From contig CP137675.1 in the NCBI GenBank assembly GCA_037976565.1, forward strand, positions 10,062,534 through 10,126,533: 64,000 nucleotides of DNA. The letters run 5' to 3'. The position numbers and the translations under genes were made by a program. The notes under the pieces were generated by a model, which searched no databases, was not told where the DNA came from, and worked only from the letters and a program-made list of their open reading frames with translations. The first letter of the stretch is position 1. Every line of letters begins with the position of its first letter. Positions 10,823 to 25,100 of the stretch are shown in pieces. Source of the stretch: Mesocentrotus franciscanus. Its lineage: Eukaryota; Echinodermata; Echinoidea; Camarodonta; Strongylocentrotidae.

Positions 10823-13003
10823 GTAAGTGATATTAGTAATATGAAATATGTTATTGATATTACCAAGCCTGGCCCTGAATTGGCACCCACACCCCTGCGT
10901 GAAGTGTGAATGATGTGATTTACTGTAATTTGTAAACAAAACCATATTTAAATGTATTCGTAATCAAACCACCCAAGTACCCATTCCCACAACCGATGAA
11001 CCTTGCAAAGTACCTTCTTCGAGTTCGCTAGTAATCTCTTCTTTCTAGTTTCTACTCATTCAAAACACTTTGAAATCGGTCAAGAATTAAGTTAACTAAA
11101 AATGTGACAATTTGATACTGGAGTGATACTGATAGTGATTTGCATACCCAGCTCCATGGCCACGTGTTCCTGATGATAATGAAATTTACATCACGAAAAC
11201 ACTGCCCTCTCAAGAGAGTTTGTGATAGTTCTGCCGGAAACGCAATTACAGGATTACAGGATTACACGAAAATAGCTGTTTTCTCGTTGCCAATACTAGG
11301 GTGTCTGAACTCTGAACGATTTTTCACCATTATGGTTGGATAATTAAAAAATCATTCTCTCAGAATAATACATTTCAAATTTCAAGACTCACCGATGTTT
11401 CTATCAAAAGATACAGCCCCTTCAGCAAATAGAAATATTCATGCAATTTTTTTAAGGATCGACGAAAAGACGTACACGCAGAGTTATGTTGTTTTGCTAA
11501 ATTAAGCAAAACAGCTGAATTGCGCAATATGCAAGCGCACGCGTACACGTGCAAGCGTATGCGTGTTGCTTAACTGCTTGCGCAACTCAACGCGATTGGC
11601 AATCCATTGTCTTCAATGGGCACCCCATTACACAATACACAATACTACACACGTGGTCCGATGCATATTCATGTGCAGATTTTACGCGCTATCACCATGG
11701 GTTCGGCCGGCGCGGAGCTCACGCCTCCCTACTTAGCTGATCCGAAAAATGTGGGGAGGGTATTTTCAAACTGTAATTGTTTGTGATCCCTGGGGCTAGC
11801 GAAAAATAAGCGCATAGATATTTTCCTTAGGACTGGGACTACTTATCGATCGGGCGTCATATCTCAAAAGTGGCAAACCTCAGAGTTAGCCAGGGCACAA
11901 TGTTTAAATCGCTGTTTTGACCAAGATATTTTTAGAATTCCGAGATGATGCCCCTTTGGAAATATGGGGATTCACCTGCTCTTTCATATGACACCTCATT
12001 TATTGAGTATCACCTTCAGGATCACAAAGAATAAAGGTTTAAATTTCGATTAAAAAAAAAAACTTTGACCAATTTTGCATGATCGCGCAATGTACATAGA
12101 CCGCATAGGGATGCGTGCAATCTCTATTGGAAGAATTTTAGCACACGACATCGGGTGCGCAATCAGACACCCTACTAATACCTTTACTTTACGATAATAG
12201 CGATTAGTGTAAAAAGGCGTGCGCACAGGAGTTTGCTAAAAAATCAGCGAACTCCATGTGTACGCTTTAGTACACTAAACTCTCCTGGAAAATGGGACAT
12301 TTTGCAGACCAAGTTTGAGCCCAGTCATAGATGAAGATATCTTTGAAATCATTACAAGAATGAATAAATATAGCTTTGTTCACACAGGACCATCGTAGTT
12401 TTAAACTTTAAGTTAAATTAAACTTTAAGTTAAATTATAAACAAGGGTTCTCAGACCAAATAGAGTATTCAAGTTTTAAACTATAACCCGTAAAAAACAT
12501 TCAGACTTCAGTTTAAATGATATAAGCTAGCGCAGTGAAAAAAATTCACGGGGGCTCAGGGCGAATTCGCCCCCGAAATGCCCAAAAGAGCCCCCGAAAA
12601 TCAGAAAAGAGCCCCTGTAAATTTGCATAGAGTTCAATGCAAAACAAATTTTAGAGTGTTATTTTTATGCAGGCAAGCTTGAAAAGTAGCCCCCGAAAAA
12701 TAAATATTAATTTTTTCCTGAGCTAGCGCAACCTCGGTTAATTGCTTCCGTAACTTCAAGTGAGGCCCCCCATCGTAGCTGCTCATAGTTATCGTGTTAA
12801 CCTTAAGAATGCTTGTGGTTTATAACTTCAAGTAAACTTTAAGTTTTGTAAGTGCATCCACATGGTCCCTAACTACTACAAGATACATTTAACTTCGAAG
12901 TTAAAAACCATGATCTAAACTTAAAGTTAACAGACTGTTGTGTTAACCTAACTATTATCTCTTTCTTTAGGTTTCCTTATGATGATCTCTTAGAAGTCTA
13001 GTC

Positions 13004-16000
13004 ATGAGTGTGAAGAAGAGTAGTCGACATCGGGAGGCGCACCCTCAAGGGCCATTGGACCGGAGGGATGTGATCTTCACCAATCTCCTCTTGCTTGGTT
13101 TCGAGAGGAGTGAGATGGAAGGAAGGTTCAATGTGCCATTTACAAAGTAAGATGGATGAATATGTACATGTATTCATGCCAAGTGTTCTTTTCTATTTTC
13201 TGTTAATATATTGTGCAACATGAATGTGTAATATTGATTCTAGTTTTGATGTTTGAATGTGTGTTTACTGAGATTGATTCTTCTGAATTTATAGTAGAAA
13301 CACAATTTTATCCTTGTTATTTTGCCATTTCCATTTATATTTGTGCCGATGGATAAGAACAAGTTAACTATATGATTAGGCCACCCATACCAGACACGCT
13401 TAAAAAAATGATGTCACTCTCACAGGAGATTTTAACTTTAAATAATTAATTGTAATAATTGAGATGGTTATTCGCAAAATGGTATATAATCTATCTTATG
13501 TTTCTTCTCTATAATTCAGGATATGCTTCATGACTTTTTTGTTCTTTTTTTTCACTTCAGGGATATGTTTGCTGTGCCCAACAAGAAGTGCTTTGAAGTT
13601 GTAATGCACTTTCTTTTTGAAAAGCTGAATCTCCCAATGGCTCAGGATCGCTTCGGTGAGTTCTCTTTACAACTTTGAACATGGATGGACTTCTCCATGT
13701 CTCCTTTCCTCTTTTGTGCATCTCAGAAATGACAAATCCTCAAGCAAAAAGTTCATGTATCAATATAGAGATGTCATAACACTTCAGCTTTGCGATAAGG
13801 GGATACAAAACGAGGCAATGTGAATAATGCCATCAATGTTTATAACTGGAGTTAAATAAGCAGTTCTTGTTATCTCTTGAGAATGAAATTGCTGTTCACA
13901 TGCACAGTACTATGGTACTTTTTGTTTTTAGCTTTCCTAAATAATCAATATTATTATTATTATTATTATTATTGATGTTGATGTTGTTGTTGTTATTATT
14001 AATGTTCTTAATTTTAATTGAATTTATTTTGTTTCTTTAACTTTTACCATTTGTAGGTACTGCTGGCCCATCACTGATAAAAAGCAGGAACAGGCTTATC
14101 GTAAAGTAGTTAACAATTGGCTGACAGAGATTAAGGTAATGCATGTTTCTTTCTTTAAATAGTCTGAATATTAAGTTCCCCCATATTATGTACTGTCTAA
14201 CAATATAAAATGTACCCATGTCAGGAAGTGATGCTTTGATGTCTAATGTGTAGCTGAGATATTGATGAACATCTTTTCAGAAAGTTGTAAGGAAACTGAA
14301 GTAAATCAATGAAATCATGCAAGGTATAAGCTGTAGCTCCCTGCAATTAATCAAATAATTTATTCTTTTTTTTTCTTTCCTTGCAGGAAGAGGAAGATTG
14401 TAACCTGCCAAGGATCGTGCCTTCTCTATTTCTGTCCCCAGGAGGAGAAAAGTTTTACACATTCCTGCTGCATTTCAGTCGTTATGTTGTTTACAAGGTT
14501 ATCCTCAAGGAGACAGGTATGATCTTATGCATTCATCATTAACAGTAAACTATAACAACAAATATTATTATAATCATTATTGTTATTTACTGCAGTTTTG
14601 TTGAAATGTCATTTAATGAACACTGAATGCTTTTGAATAAGGTTTTGTAAGTGCTAAATTATTTTCTTTAATCTAACTTTGCACAATACATTGTTCAATA
14701 AATTAATCATTGCTCTGAGTGTTTTAACAGTGAATGACACTTACATTTTTGAATGGTATGAAAGACTGAAACTTGCAAAGGGAGTAATCCTTTCTTATAC
14801 ACAAATTATGATTCATACGTTTCATAAAACAGACTTTTGGCGTTTATGCATGTTTAAGTGTCTTATTTTAACAAAGATTGTCTTTGATAAGAAAGTAATT
14901 ATGGACCGCAATTTGAGTCTGGCTTTATCCCTTACCGTATTTGCCGGCATAAAGGCCGCAGTATTTTCCCTTCCGAAAATATCAAAAAGTCTGGGTGCGG
15001 CCAATCCACAACAACAGTAAAAAATCGGCTGTTAAAACAGCACATAATTTCGTACATATGGGACTCCCAACGGTACAATGACTAGATCTATACCAGTAAT
15101 GGTACAGGACATTTCTAGATTAACTCCACACATCTTACTGACAATTTCATGTTGCATTATTGACATGAAGTCTAAAATAAACTTCATAACTTATTTTCTA
15201 ACATAATCTACCGGTAGATCTAGATCTAAGTTCGTGCCATTGCATCACTAAAAAGTAAAACTTACTAAAAGAAGGGACCGTTACGGAGCTAGCTGCGCAG
15301 CAATGCAACTGCGCATCTAGCCAAAGTCGCAATTTCGTATTACATCGTGGTAGGGGTATTATACATGTATGTAGGATACCAAATCTGCCTGCGATACAGT
15401 ACTAGCTTAAAATCGATGAAGATTTGCTAAATTATACGATCTTTTTTTAGGTAAACTTCCTGTAAATTTATAAGAATATTGATGAATTTGGTATCAGTTT
15501 GTAAAAAAAAATAGTGTTCTACAAGAAAATTATGATTATTTTGTTTGGTCCGTTTGGTTTTTTCCTTTGGTTTTTTTTTTTTTTTTTTTTTTCCTCTACA
15601 AAATGTCAAAGTTGGGGGTGCGACCTATGCGGCGCTGCGGCCTTATCGCCGGCAAATACGGTAATTCAAAATCTGAATCCCATTACAGTAAAATGAGAAA
15701 TGATAATGTATGTGTCATCACATGTTTAACCTTCTAACTTGCATGCATACTTTATTCTTCAGGTGTGAAAGAAAGAGACCTCCTCCTCTACCCTCAACTA
15801 CCTTCCAAGGATGCGGAGTTTGGTGAGCAGATCGGCCGTGCCTTACAGGCTTGCTGTGTGAGGCACAGGAGATCCTTTCTCTCGCATCTACACAAAGATC
15901 TTCTCCTCCAAGAGCAATGGAGTTCCTATGCAAGGTAATGTTTTACTTAGAAAAAACAAACAAACAACAACATTTTATTGTCATTTGAATTGATACGATA

Positions 16001-19000
16001 TCAACCCAATAGGTATCACAAAGTGATTTGTATCTCTTTCTTTAGGATGTTTATTTTTGTGGAAGTAATTTGCATGTATTGTGTCAGTTTACTTGTGTAC
16101 CTAAAAATGTGGTGTGTTATGTTGTTGTTTTGCAGGTTGGACTATAGAATTCTAAGTTTCATAGTTGTCAGACAAAACATCATGAACCATTGAATTTGCT
16201 CTAATAAAGGACTTGGATTTGCTATTTGCTTGTGAGTGTATTCCATGTTCAGGCACTTTGTACAGTTACATATCGGGATGTTTTGAGGGATTGATGCATC
16301 ATTTTTACATGCCTTTAATCTGTTTCATATGCAGATCATCATCAGAATATAGAGCTGTTACTGACTTACTGTTTTGGAATATAATTTGAAACCGATAGGA
16401 TGCATGGCCAAAGTGTAACACTAATTTTTACTTTGTATCTGCAGTGAGCTTACCGGGGAGTACAGACGTGTAGGAAAGGAGATCCGTGAGCTAGAGGCTC
16501 AAATCAAACAGGAGGAAGCTCGTCTGATGGCACAGGCCAAGGCTAGAGGGAGCCCTTCAGTCAGGCGTCGTCGGTCGGGGCGCTGCTTGATGCGGAATGG
16601 GACACGATGGCAGTGACAAGAACACAGAAAGTTCAAAAGGCAGGTTTTGTTTGTTGTTTTTCTCTCTCTCTCCTTTTCACTTTTCATGATTGTATTTTTT
16701 CTATTCATGTTCTAAAATATATTTATTTTTGTTTGCAGTCAAACTGCCCTCCATGTATAATCAGTTTTCGTAGTAGAAGTTCTTTTGGACAGAGATCAAA
16801 ACAAACTTTTCTACAGTGAGTAGTACTTTAGATATTGACTTTGGTATTACTTCACTTGTAATGACAGCATAATAGCAAGAAAATGGAAATAGAATAGGAA
16901 TGAGTATTCTTTAAAAAAAAAAGGAAAAAAAGAAGAATTAATTTCACATAAAATTTCAAGTCCATAGATGGAATGTGCATATCCTGTTGCTAAGGTGGCT
17001 AAACTGACGGCAATTTTCCAGGTTAGGAAGAGCAACTGTTGCTTGAGAAATAATCATAAAATGTGTATACTGGACCTCTTTCAGACTTGCATAAACACTT
17101 TCATTTCAATACAACTCCTAAATTCAAACACAAGCAAGCACTTGAAGTGAGATATTTATTCAGTAAGTATTGGTTAAAGATCAATTTGTGTTTGATTTGG
17201 GGCTTACATTTCTTGCAAGAGGCCCTTATGTAAGAACAAATCTCTTGAGATTCATGATTCTATGACAACAATCTTTTCTTTCTTCCTTTCATCAGGTGAG
17301 AGAGATGTGGAAGACGGTGGCGACCTGTCATGCCTCCCAGCGCCCGGAGCTTGAGGTCGTAGAGTCCATCTTGGAGGGAGCAGCCAACAGATACAGGGTG
17401 GATGGTGCTGAACTCAGAGTCCAGGTCCCTGAGATGCTGCTGAGAGAATGCCATAAAGAACTGGAGAAGGTGAGAACCTAAAGCTCTAGGGCCGTAATCT
17501 GAAAAATAAATAGTGGAAACAACATTAATTGTCATAACGAACTTAAATTTGCGCAGAAGTAACAATTATCATTGGTGTTTACCAATGTTTCTATTTAACT
17601 TTACACAAACCAGCTTTACATAGACATTATAAACCAATAATTTATCATAATTTCAAGTTGTTATATGTCAACTAACATTTTTTACTAACATGAAAGATGA
17701 CATAGTCTGCAGAACACTGCCTCTGGCCCTGGTGATCGGACATTTGCTCCGCGACAATAGCTCCAGGTTTTTATTTCGTGAAAGATATAGGATTAGATTT
17801 AGGGTTGCAGTTGAGTTTAGGCTAGGTTAAGTATTTGAGTGTTGTGTATAGTGTTTTTTGCAGGGAAAAATTTAGATATTTAGTTAGCATAGGAAATTTA
17901 CTGCAGACAAATTGTTGCCTGAGCATTATTGTACAACCCTGGCCCCAGAAGGTTGAAGGTTGAGTTCTGGGAAGAGGTGAAAAATAATTTGTGAGCGTTA
18001 TCATTGTTATTATGCAAGTGTGGAAGAACATCAGATAACAAATGTTCCCTGAAAAGCATGGCTCTTCATATACCTTAATATTCTAAATATGACATGTAAC
18101 AGCATAAACTTGGGACGGATTTTTATGCCACATGTTCGTGTAGTCCCATATACATCTTTCTGTGTACAGTGCTTGTAACTTTACCAAGGCTGGGCCAAAT
18201 TTCTTATCATTTTGATGATTCCAGAACCTTGCAGTACACACCAATACTTATATGCTAAATGATCAACCTTTTCTGATCGATTCCACACTGTTTCTTTCAC
18301 AATGCAGTCGCATGACCAGAACTCAACTTTATCTTCAATAATTCAAATGGTAAAAACATCAGTCTAACATGATGAATGTGATGATTAGTTTCATATTTTG
18401 TATCAAAATATAATAACTAAACTTGTGTGTCGATACCACTGCCTAGTCCAACATTCACACAAGAATAATTCTCAGTCTAAGTCTCTGTAACAACAATATA
18501 TTTCACAACAGGTTGGAAAGCCATATGCGTGATCAAAAGTGGTCTATTTATTTATTTTTTTACTCTTATTTGTGGCATGAAAATTGTCTGTAATTTATTT
18601 TACTTGTCAAATCAATAGCAATACAATACAATGTATTTTCTTATTTTTGAGTGCGATAAGTCACTAAGTAATTGCCTGAATCATTTAAATGTTGCTTTGG
18701 GGCTAAATTGAAATCTGTTTCTCTCTTTTGATGTACCTTTGCCTTGTATTATAGCGGAATATTGACAACACTTATGAAGGAGGGAAGCTCAACTTGCTTT
18801 CTCTCATCCAACTGTGGAATCTCTCACTCAGACTCTACCTAGAGAAACTACATCAAGGTAATAGATTGGTGTTTGGATGTATTCAAAAGTCTACATAAAT
18901 TTAACACTTATACCATGTTAAATCGGTACAAAGTATTATACATACGTTGGTATGCCACAAGATTATAATTAAAAAGAAATTACACAAATGAAGTATATTT

Positions 19001-19132
19001 AAACAATAAAAACTTCAAAACTTGTGGAGTAAACTGAGGTTTAAAAAAAATGCAAACAAGCAACCCCCAGAAAAAAAAATGGATTGAATCGCTCCTCCCC
19101 TCCTCTGTCCTGTTCATGTTTTGTATCTTTCT

Positions 19133-19168
<36 letters not shown>

Positions 19169-22100
19169 CCTCTCTCCTTTCCCTTCCCCACCTCTCTTCC
19201 CTTCTATCACATACCATACTCACTGTGCCTGTTTTCCCTATTGTTTCCTCAGCTCCAATGGCAGACTTTGAAGGCCTCCAACCTGAGATTGTTACTCAGG
19301 TGCACACCCATCATGCTCATCTCACCAACCTCCAAGCATTAAGGTCAGCAAGCTTCCAAATCTTTAGACATCAACAATTTCTATATTCTTGTCTAGAGGT
19401 CGGACAGTATTTGAGTTTCAAAAAAGTCTGACTGTTGTACTGTATATATGAAGTTCATCCCAAGTCAGTGAAAAGAATTGGGTATTATTGCTTTAATATC
19501 AGTTAAACAAACATTGATGTATGGCTGTAATGCATTTTGCACAATATATCGGAAAATTCCTTCTTTTGGCTATACACTCTGAAACACAACTTTCATGACA
19601 CTGCACAGTGGGTGACCCCATGGTATACATATTGTGGTTTGAAGTTGGTATGAAAAAGATGTGTAAACCTTGGCTATAATGTCACATCCACCCATCCCTC
19701 AACCTTTTTAATGTTGAGATATTCTTAAACCCTTTTGCATGATCGTTTGACCAGTCCCTTCAAATCCATGCAATTGGTTTAAACAGTAAGTTTATCATTG
19801 AATGATTGGTCTTCTATATATCAAAAGGGCACAGCTTGGAGTCGTTTCTCTTCATAGGTTAGCATTTGTCTATCTCTTTGAAATTCTCTGCATATTTTTA
19901 ATATTGCTAGTTTTTTACATGTATATATCTCTAAAAGTGTTATTTATTGTGCCTAACATGTAAACATGAATACTCCAGCCATGGCTGTCTTTCATGTAAA
20001 ATTGTATTTGTATGAACCATGTTTGTGCTATAATAAAAACCATTTTTGAATTGAATGAATTGAATTGAATCACTCCTAACGGTAAGTTGTGTCTTTGAAT
20101 GATAGGTCTTCCATGAGTCAGGAAGTGCTTCCTTCTGTCAAGTCTTCCATTGCATTACTAAAGAGGCAACTACATCTAGGCTATGAAGCACCCACTAGGC
20201 AGAGAGCTGCAAACACAAACACCAGTCATGTAAGTAACTTTATGCATTGAGCTTTCCTAGTTTCCCTTGTATAAAGTTGCAAAATTCAAACTTGATATAA
20301 TTTCTAACTTCAAGTTTAAAGGTAATTGTCTAGTGGAAAGATACACATATGATAAAATATCCCCTAAACAAAAACACATGTACTAACATGACATTCACTT
20401 TAAGAATATGGCTTAGAGTCATTAAAGAAGAATTTAATCTTTACAAACTTTTCCAGAGTGGAAGCAGTAAAATAAGAGAAATAAATTTTGTGAAAGTTTG
20501 TGACAAATCATAGAAAGAATAAAAAAAGTAATGTGTGTTTGTTGAGATACAGGGATCCTCCCACGGGCGACTCAGTCAAGGCACAAATAGATACAGCCAA
20601 CCTTTTCCATGAATTTCACCCTGTTTGTGTCTTGCCATTCACAACTTTTATGAGATAGTTGATCGTGTATCTGTTATATCTTATTTGTTTGTCCCCCAGT
20701 TTTTAGGTGATGGTCTGGGGTTGTTACCGTCAACCCCTCCTGTATCTTTTGAGCCTGTTAGTGCAGCCCAGGCCAGTGATGACACCCCTACTAGACCAAT
20801 GAATAAAGCATTCTGGAAAGCATCACCTACAGGTAGGAATACCCCCCCCCCCCTAACCCCCTCTTTTCTTACCTCCAACCTCAGCTTCATCCCTCTCCCC
20901 ACCTTTGCCCCCTCCTGGCCCCTTCTCTATGTTCTTAGATCCTGAGAGTACAGCCTAGGCCAGTAATGACGCACCTACTAGACCAATCGAGGCATTCTGG
21001 AAAGCATCACATTTATCCCCATCGCTCCCCTCCCCTCCCGTTGCACCTTCCTCCTCCCTAACCTCACAATCATAATTCATTTTCATGTCTCTACATATTT
21101 CCCTCTGTTTGTCATGTAGTAGGGAATCTAGAGAATGTGGTAGTAGTTAGTATGGCATCCCTACTAGAACAACAAATAAAGCCTTCTTGGAAGCATCACC
21201 TACAGGTAGTAGTCCCCCCTTCTTATCATCGGCTTCCACCCTCCTCCCTCTTCCAATCCCGCTTTAACCCTAAACGGTCATAATTCATCTTGAACTTTCT
21301 TTATGTTTCCATGACTCCATATTATCATTTAGTAGGTAATAAAGCTGGTATATTATTGTTTTGTATTATCTTGCCACATCAGCTACTTAAATGGTTGATT
21401 TACATTGATGTGAACTGTCAAGTTTGTTGTGAATTTCTTGGGATGGGATACGGCTTATGAATAAATTTCTTTTATTGATTGTTGATTTTTTTTCTAAATA
21501 TCTTCTTGTAGTGAATACGCCTGAAGCTGTATCATCGCTAGTAAATAATGTGAACCAAGCGGTGTATAAACAGAGCAACCTTACCCAAGGAACTCCCACC
21601 AGTTCACTCAGACTTCTTAGAGAGCAGATCAATAGGTAGGATCTTATCCTTTTATCCATTACTATTATCAATTTTATTATAAACTGCTCAATTAATAGAC
21701 ATACCTACCCTAATTACTTCTGATGTTAAATACAATCATTATGAAATGTTGTACTCATGAGCTTACATTGATTTATTTGATAATGTGTAATGATTTGATT
21801 GTAGCACATTGTTATTCATATATTCATGTATCACATATAACAGTTTCTTTGACTTTGTGTATGTTATTTCTACCATTGTTATCTATCTGTTTGTATTTTT
21901 ATTTTTATTTGAAATCCAACCACAAGCTTTGGTTGGAATAAAGAAATAATTAATTTAAAAAAAGGTGTCTTAATGATGTTACATGTACCGTATGTGCTAT
22001 TTTGGAAGTAACTATTATAATTAGTATTATAGAATGTTTGAAATGTTTGCAGGATTTGAGAAAGAATTAAGAAAATCAATCAACAATTGATGCATACAAA

Positions 22101-25100
22101 ATATTGATTATATTAACAAGAAAAAAATAAACTGTTCAGAATAGTTGAAAGAAATGTCTTTTCATTAGAATATTCAGAGAAGGATTCATATATGTCAATT
22201 CATGTATTATGAATATTGACTCTCAAAAGATCACAATGCTCAGTTTTCAGAAATATGTTGTACCCTTCCAGGCCCTCAAAGTTACCAAAGCCTGCTCCTG
22301 CCAAAGCAGCCCAGCAGAAACTAGACAGACGGAGAGTGCAGTCAGCACCTGCTAGAACACAAGAACAATCGCAGAGTGAAGAAGAATCCACACTCAAGGT
22401 AAAAAAGGGTGATCTGACTTTTCCCAGAGGCTTTATTTCATCAACCAAGGGTTAGGGTGTGTTTTGCATTTTTTACTATTCAGTTTGAGGAGACACGATA
22501 GCTCAGTGGTAGAACAGTGGTCTGGTAATCGGGAAGTCCCAGGATTAAAACCAAGTCAATGCGCTTTTGTTCTTTGGTATTAAAGGCATTAATCCTTATT
22601 ACCAAGTCCCTCAGAGAGAACTTAAAGCCGTCTGGCCCCTGGTTGCTCATATACAAGCATATACATGCTTTCTTGGCAGTCAGGCAAAACAATCATGAAA
22701 GATCAATCATCAGTTTTAGTTAAGGGTTAGGTTAAAGTGGTTATGTTTGGTTGTTGGATACAGGGTTAAAGTTAGTAATTTAACTTGTGCTAGATATTGT
22801 CAGGTGACCAATTTTTGGTAAAGCATTATGTCAAACAATCAAAGGAGGGCCAAGGTATTGAAGGATAGACAATATAAAACAAAGGATTGTCATCAAGTTC
22901 TGCTTATATGACAATCCTTCTTTGTGATTCATTTATGTTAATGATATATCGTAATTATTTTGATAGTGCATCAAACATATTTGTTTATTGTGTTGTAATC
23001 AGTTTGTAAAGTAAATTTTGAAAATGATTGTAAGAGAGAGAAAAGTCAAATCAATTTTTTTTTAATGTCTTAATTCATGTGAGATGGTATGATTGTTGCT
23101 GTTTTTGTTCTTCTAGTGAGTAATAAATGGCTCTTGTACAATTCACATGCTTTTTATTTGCTTATGGCTTAAATTGTATTCCATCTTGACTTCATTTGAC
23201 TTTAGCTTGAAGATTCAACCACCAAGTTCATCCCCCATCATGAAAAGAGAGAGGTCAAGCCCCAGGCTAGAAAGGTCACCAATCAAAGCAGAACAGCTGC
23301 ACTTCAGAAAACCAAGAATGTCAGAACACCATCAACCAGAAAGACAGCGAGAAAGGTAGGAGTGTTCACACTACCGAGCCTTTCTGTGTATCAGAGGCTC
23401 AAAGTAGAAGTCATGAAAACAATGAACTTAGTATTTGATTTCCAACTTCTTTAATATTTTGAAGAAAGAAGAAACAGGGCATGGATTTTTTAAAAACCTG
23501 TAATCAATGACAAGATGCAATAACTGTTTATAAGCTACTGAAATCTTGCATTTGATTGGCTGAGAGCAAATTTGTTATAGAAATTTGAAACTTGTTATTG
23601 ATAACAAGTTTTATGAAACAGGGCCTTCATGAACAATCAAGCATCCCATAGCCTAGGACATTAAAAACTGTCGATAGTATAGTATGTTTCATTATGAATG
23701 ATTAGACAATGTCTTAATGCTACATGCCTCCAATCGTTCATCCCTTGATCCTATGCATAATTTTGTTCAACTGTTTAAATCCAACCAAAAAATTTCATTG
23801 CTTCATCATTTTGTGGTCATGCTTTGTAACCTGTACAGCCTGGGTCATCTAAAGGTGGAGAAAGGTCAACTGTCACCCCTTCCCATCATACTACAACCCC
23901 TGTCAGCAGTCGACCCCAGGATGACCACACCAGCACATCTGTGACTAGAGCCCACCAAAACCTTATTGATCAGGTAATTTTTTTGAATTAAAAGAAATAT
24001 ACATTTTAATGACAGTATGTATTTCATGTGCTGTGTGTAATAGCATCTTTATGCATGGAATCCACTTTTATATTTTATGTGCTGCTATGTTAGAAAAGCC
24101 TGTGGATATCTTTGGGAGTTATGAAGAGCAATCTTTGTTAGTAGATATGCATAGAATTTGAATGTGTGATATGAAAGCCCTTGAATTTGTTAGTGATTCA
24201 TGGACAGTAGGCAAAATTTACAAGCTTTCTATCGTTTTCTTTGTGTGGATTCTGTATTTTAGATATTATTCATATTTTCAAGAAGTCCACTGATTTCTCA
24301 TATAACAATAGGCCTACTGGAAATCCAAGTTCTAATTTGTTTAAGAGAATAGTTTTGTATCCCCCCTCTCACAAAGGCAAAGACATTTCAAAGTTGGTTA
24401 TGCATCTGTGATTATTTCTTATTTTAAAGTTAGGTTATCTTTTCTTGAAATACTGTATTTTGCAATACTAATATCTGAAATTATTTTAATTTTCTCTTCA
24501 TTTCTTTTTTATATTTTAAAGATTGCTGATGCAGTGGTTGGTGCTATGAGTGGATCCCCAGAGTTCAAAGGATTAATGGAATCTCCATTATCTTCGTCAC
24601 CTGGTCATTCTGAATCTCCTCTACCCTTAGGCATTGAAGATCCTCTTTCTGTCCTTGGTAAGTCAATTTGAAAGATGGACAAAGCCACTTGATATCCACT
24701 TCTCTTTTCAATATTTCTAAAGTATGCCGATTCTGAGCTTCATGTTGATGTATAACATGCTTATATTCAGATTTGTACAATCGTCCTTGATTAGGGGGTA
24801 GATTAAAGTATGCAGTTAAGTTTGAGGTCAGTCAGTCATATAGACATATGAACCCCCAATGACACAAGTTTCATCGTATGCAAATAAAACCTTTGATAGT
24901 CTAATCTTAATTACGACACTGTAGTGTAATGATGCTAAATTGTGTGCATAGAAAGAAAAGGCTGTGATTTTCTTCATCATATCTAAGAGGACTTGGTAAA
25001 GTGCATTGTATCATATTGGTTTGGTCTTTATATATCTTGTTTGAAGCAAGTTGTAAGAATATTTATAGAGGAAAATCTTGTATTTTTACTCAAACTGCCG

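Noticed and set aside
14679..15020. 113-codon plus-strand frame
   Set aside because: It spans HAUS6 intron sequence and the end of a DNA element; no conservation or splice logic.
22485..22560. tRNA gene
   Set aside because: Box A is fair but the B box is decayed and no full cloverleaf forms; a body follows, so it is a SINE head.
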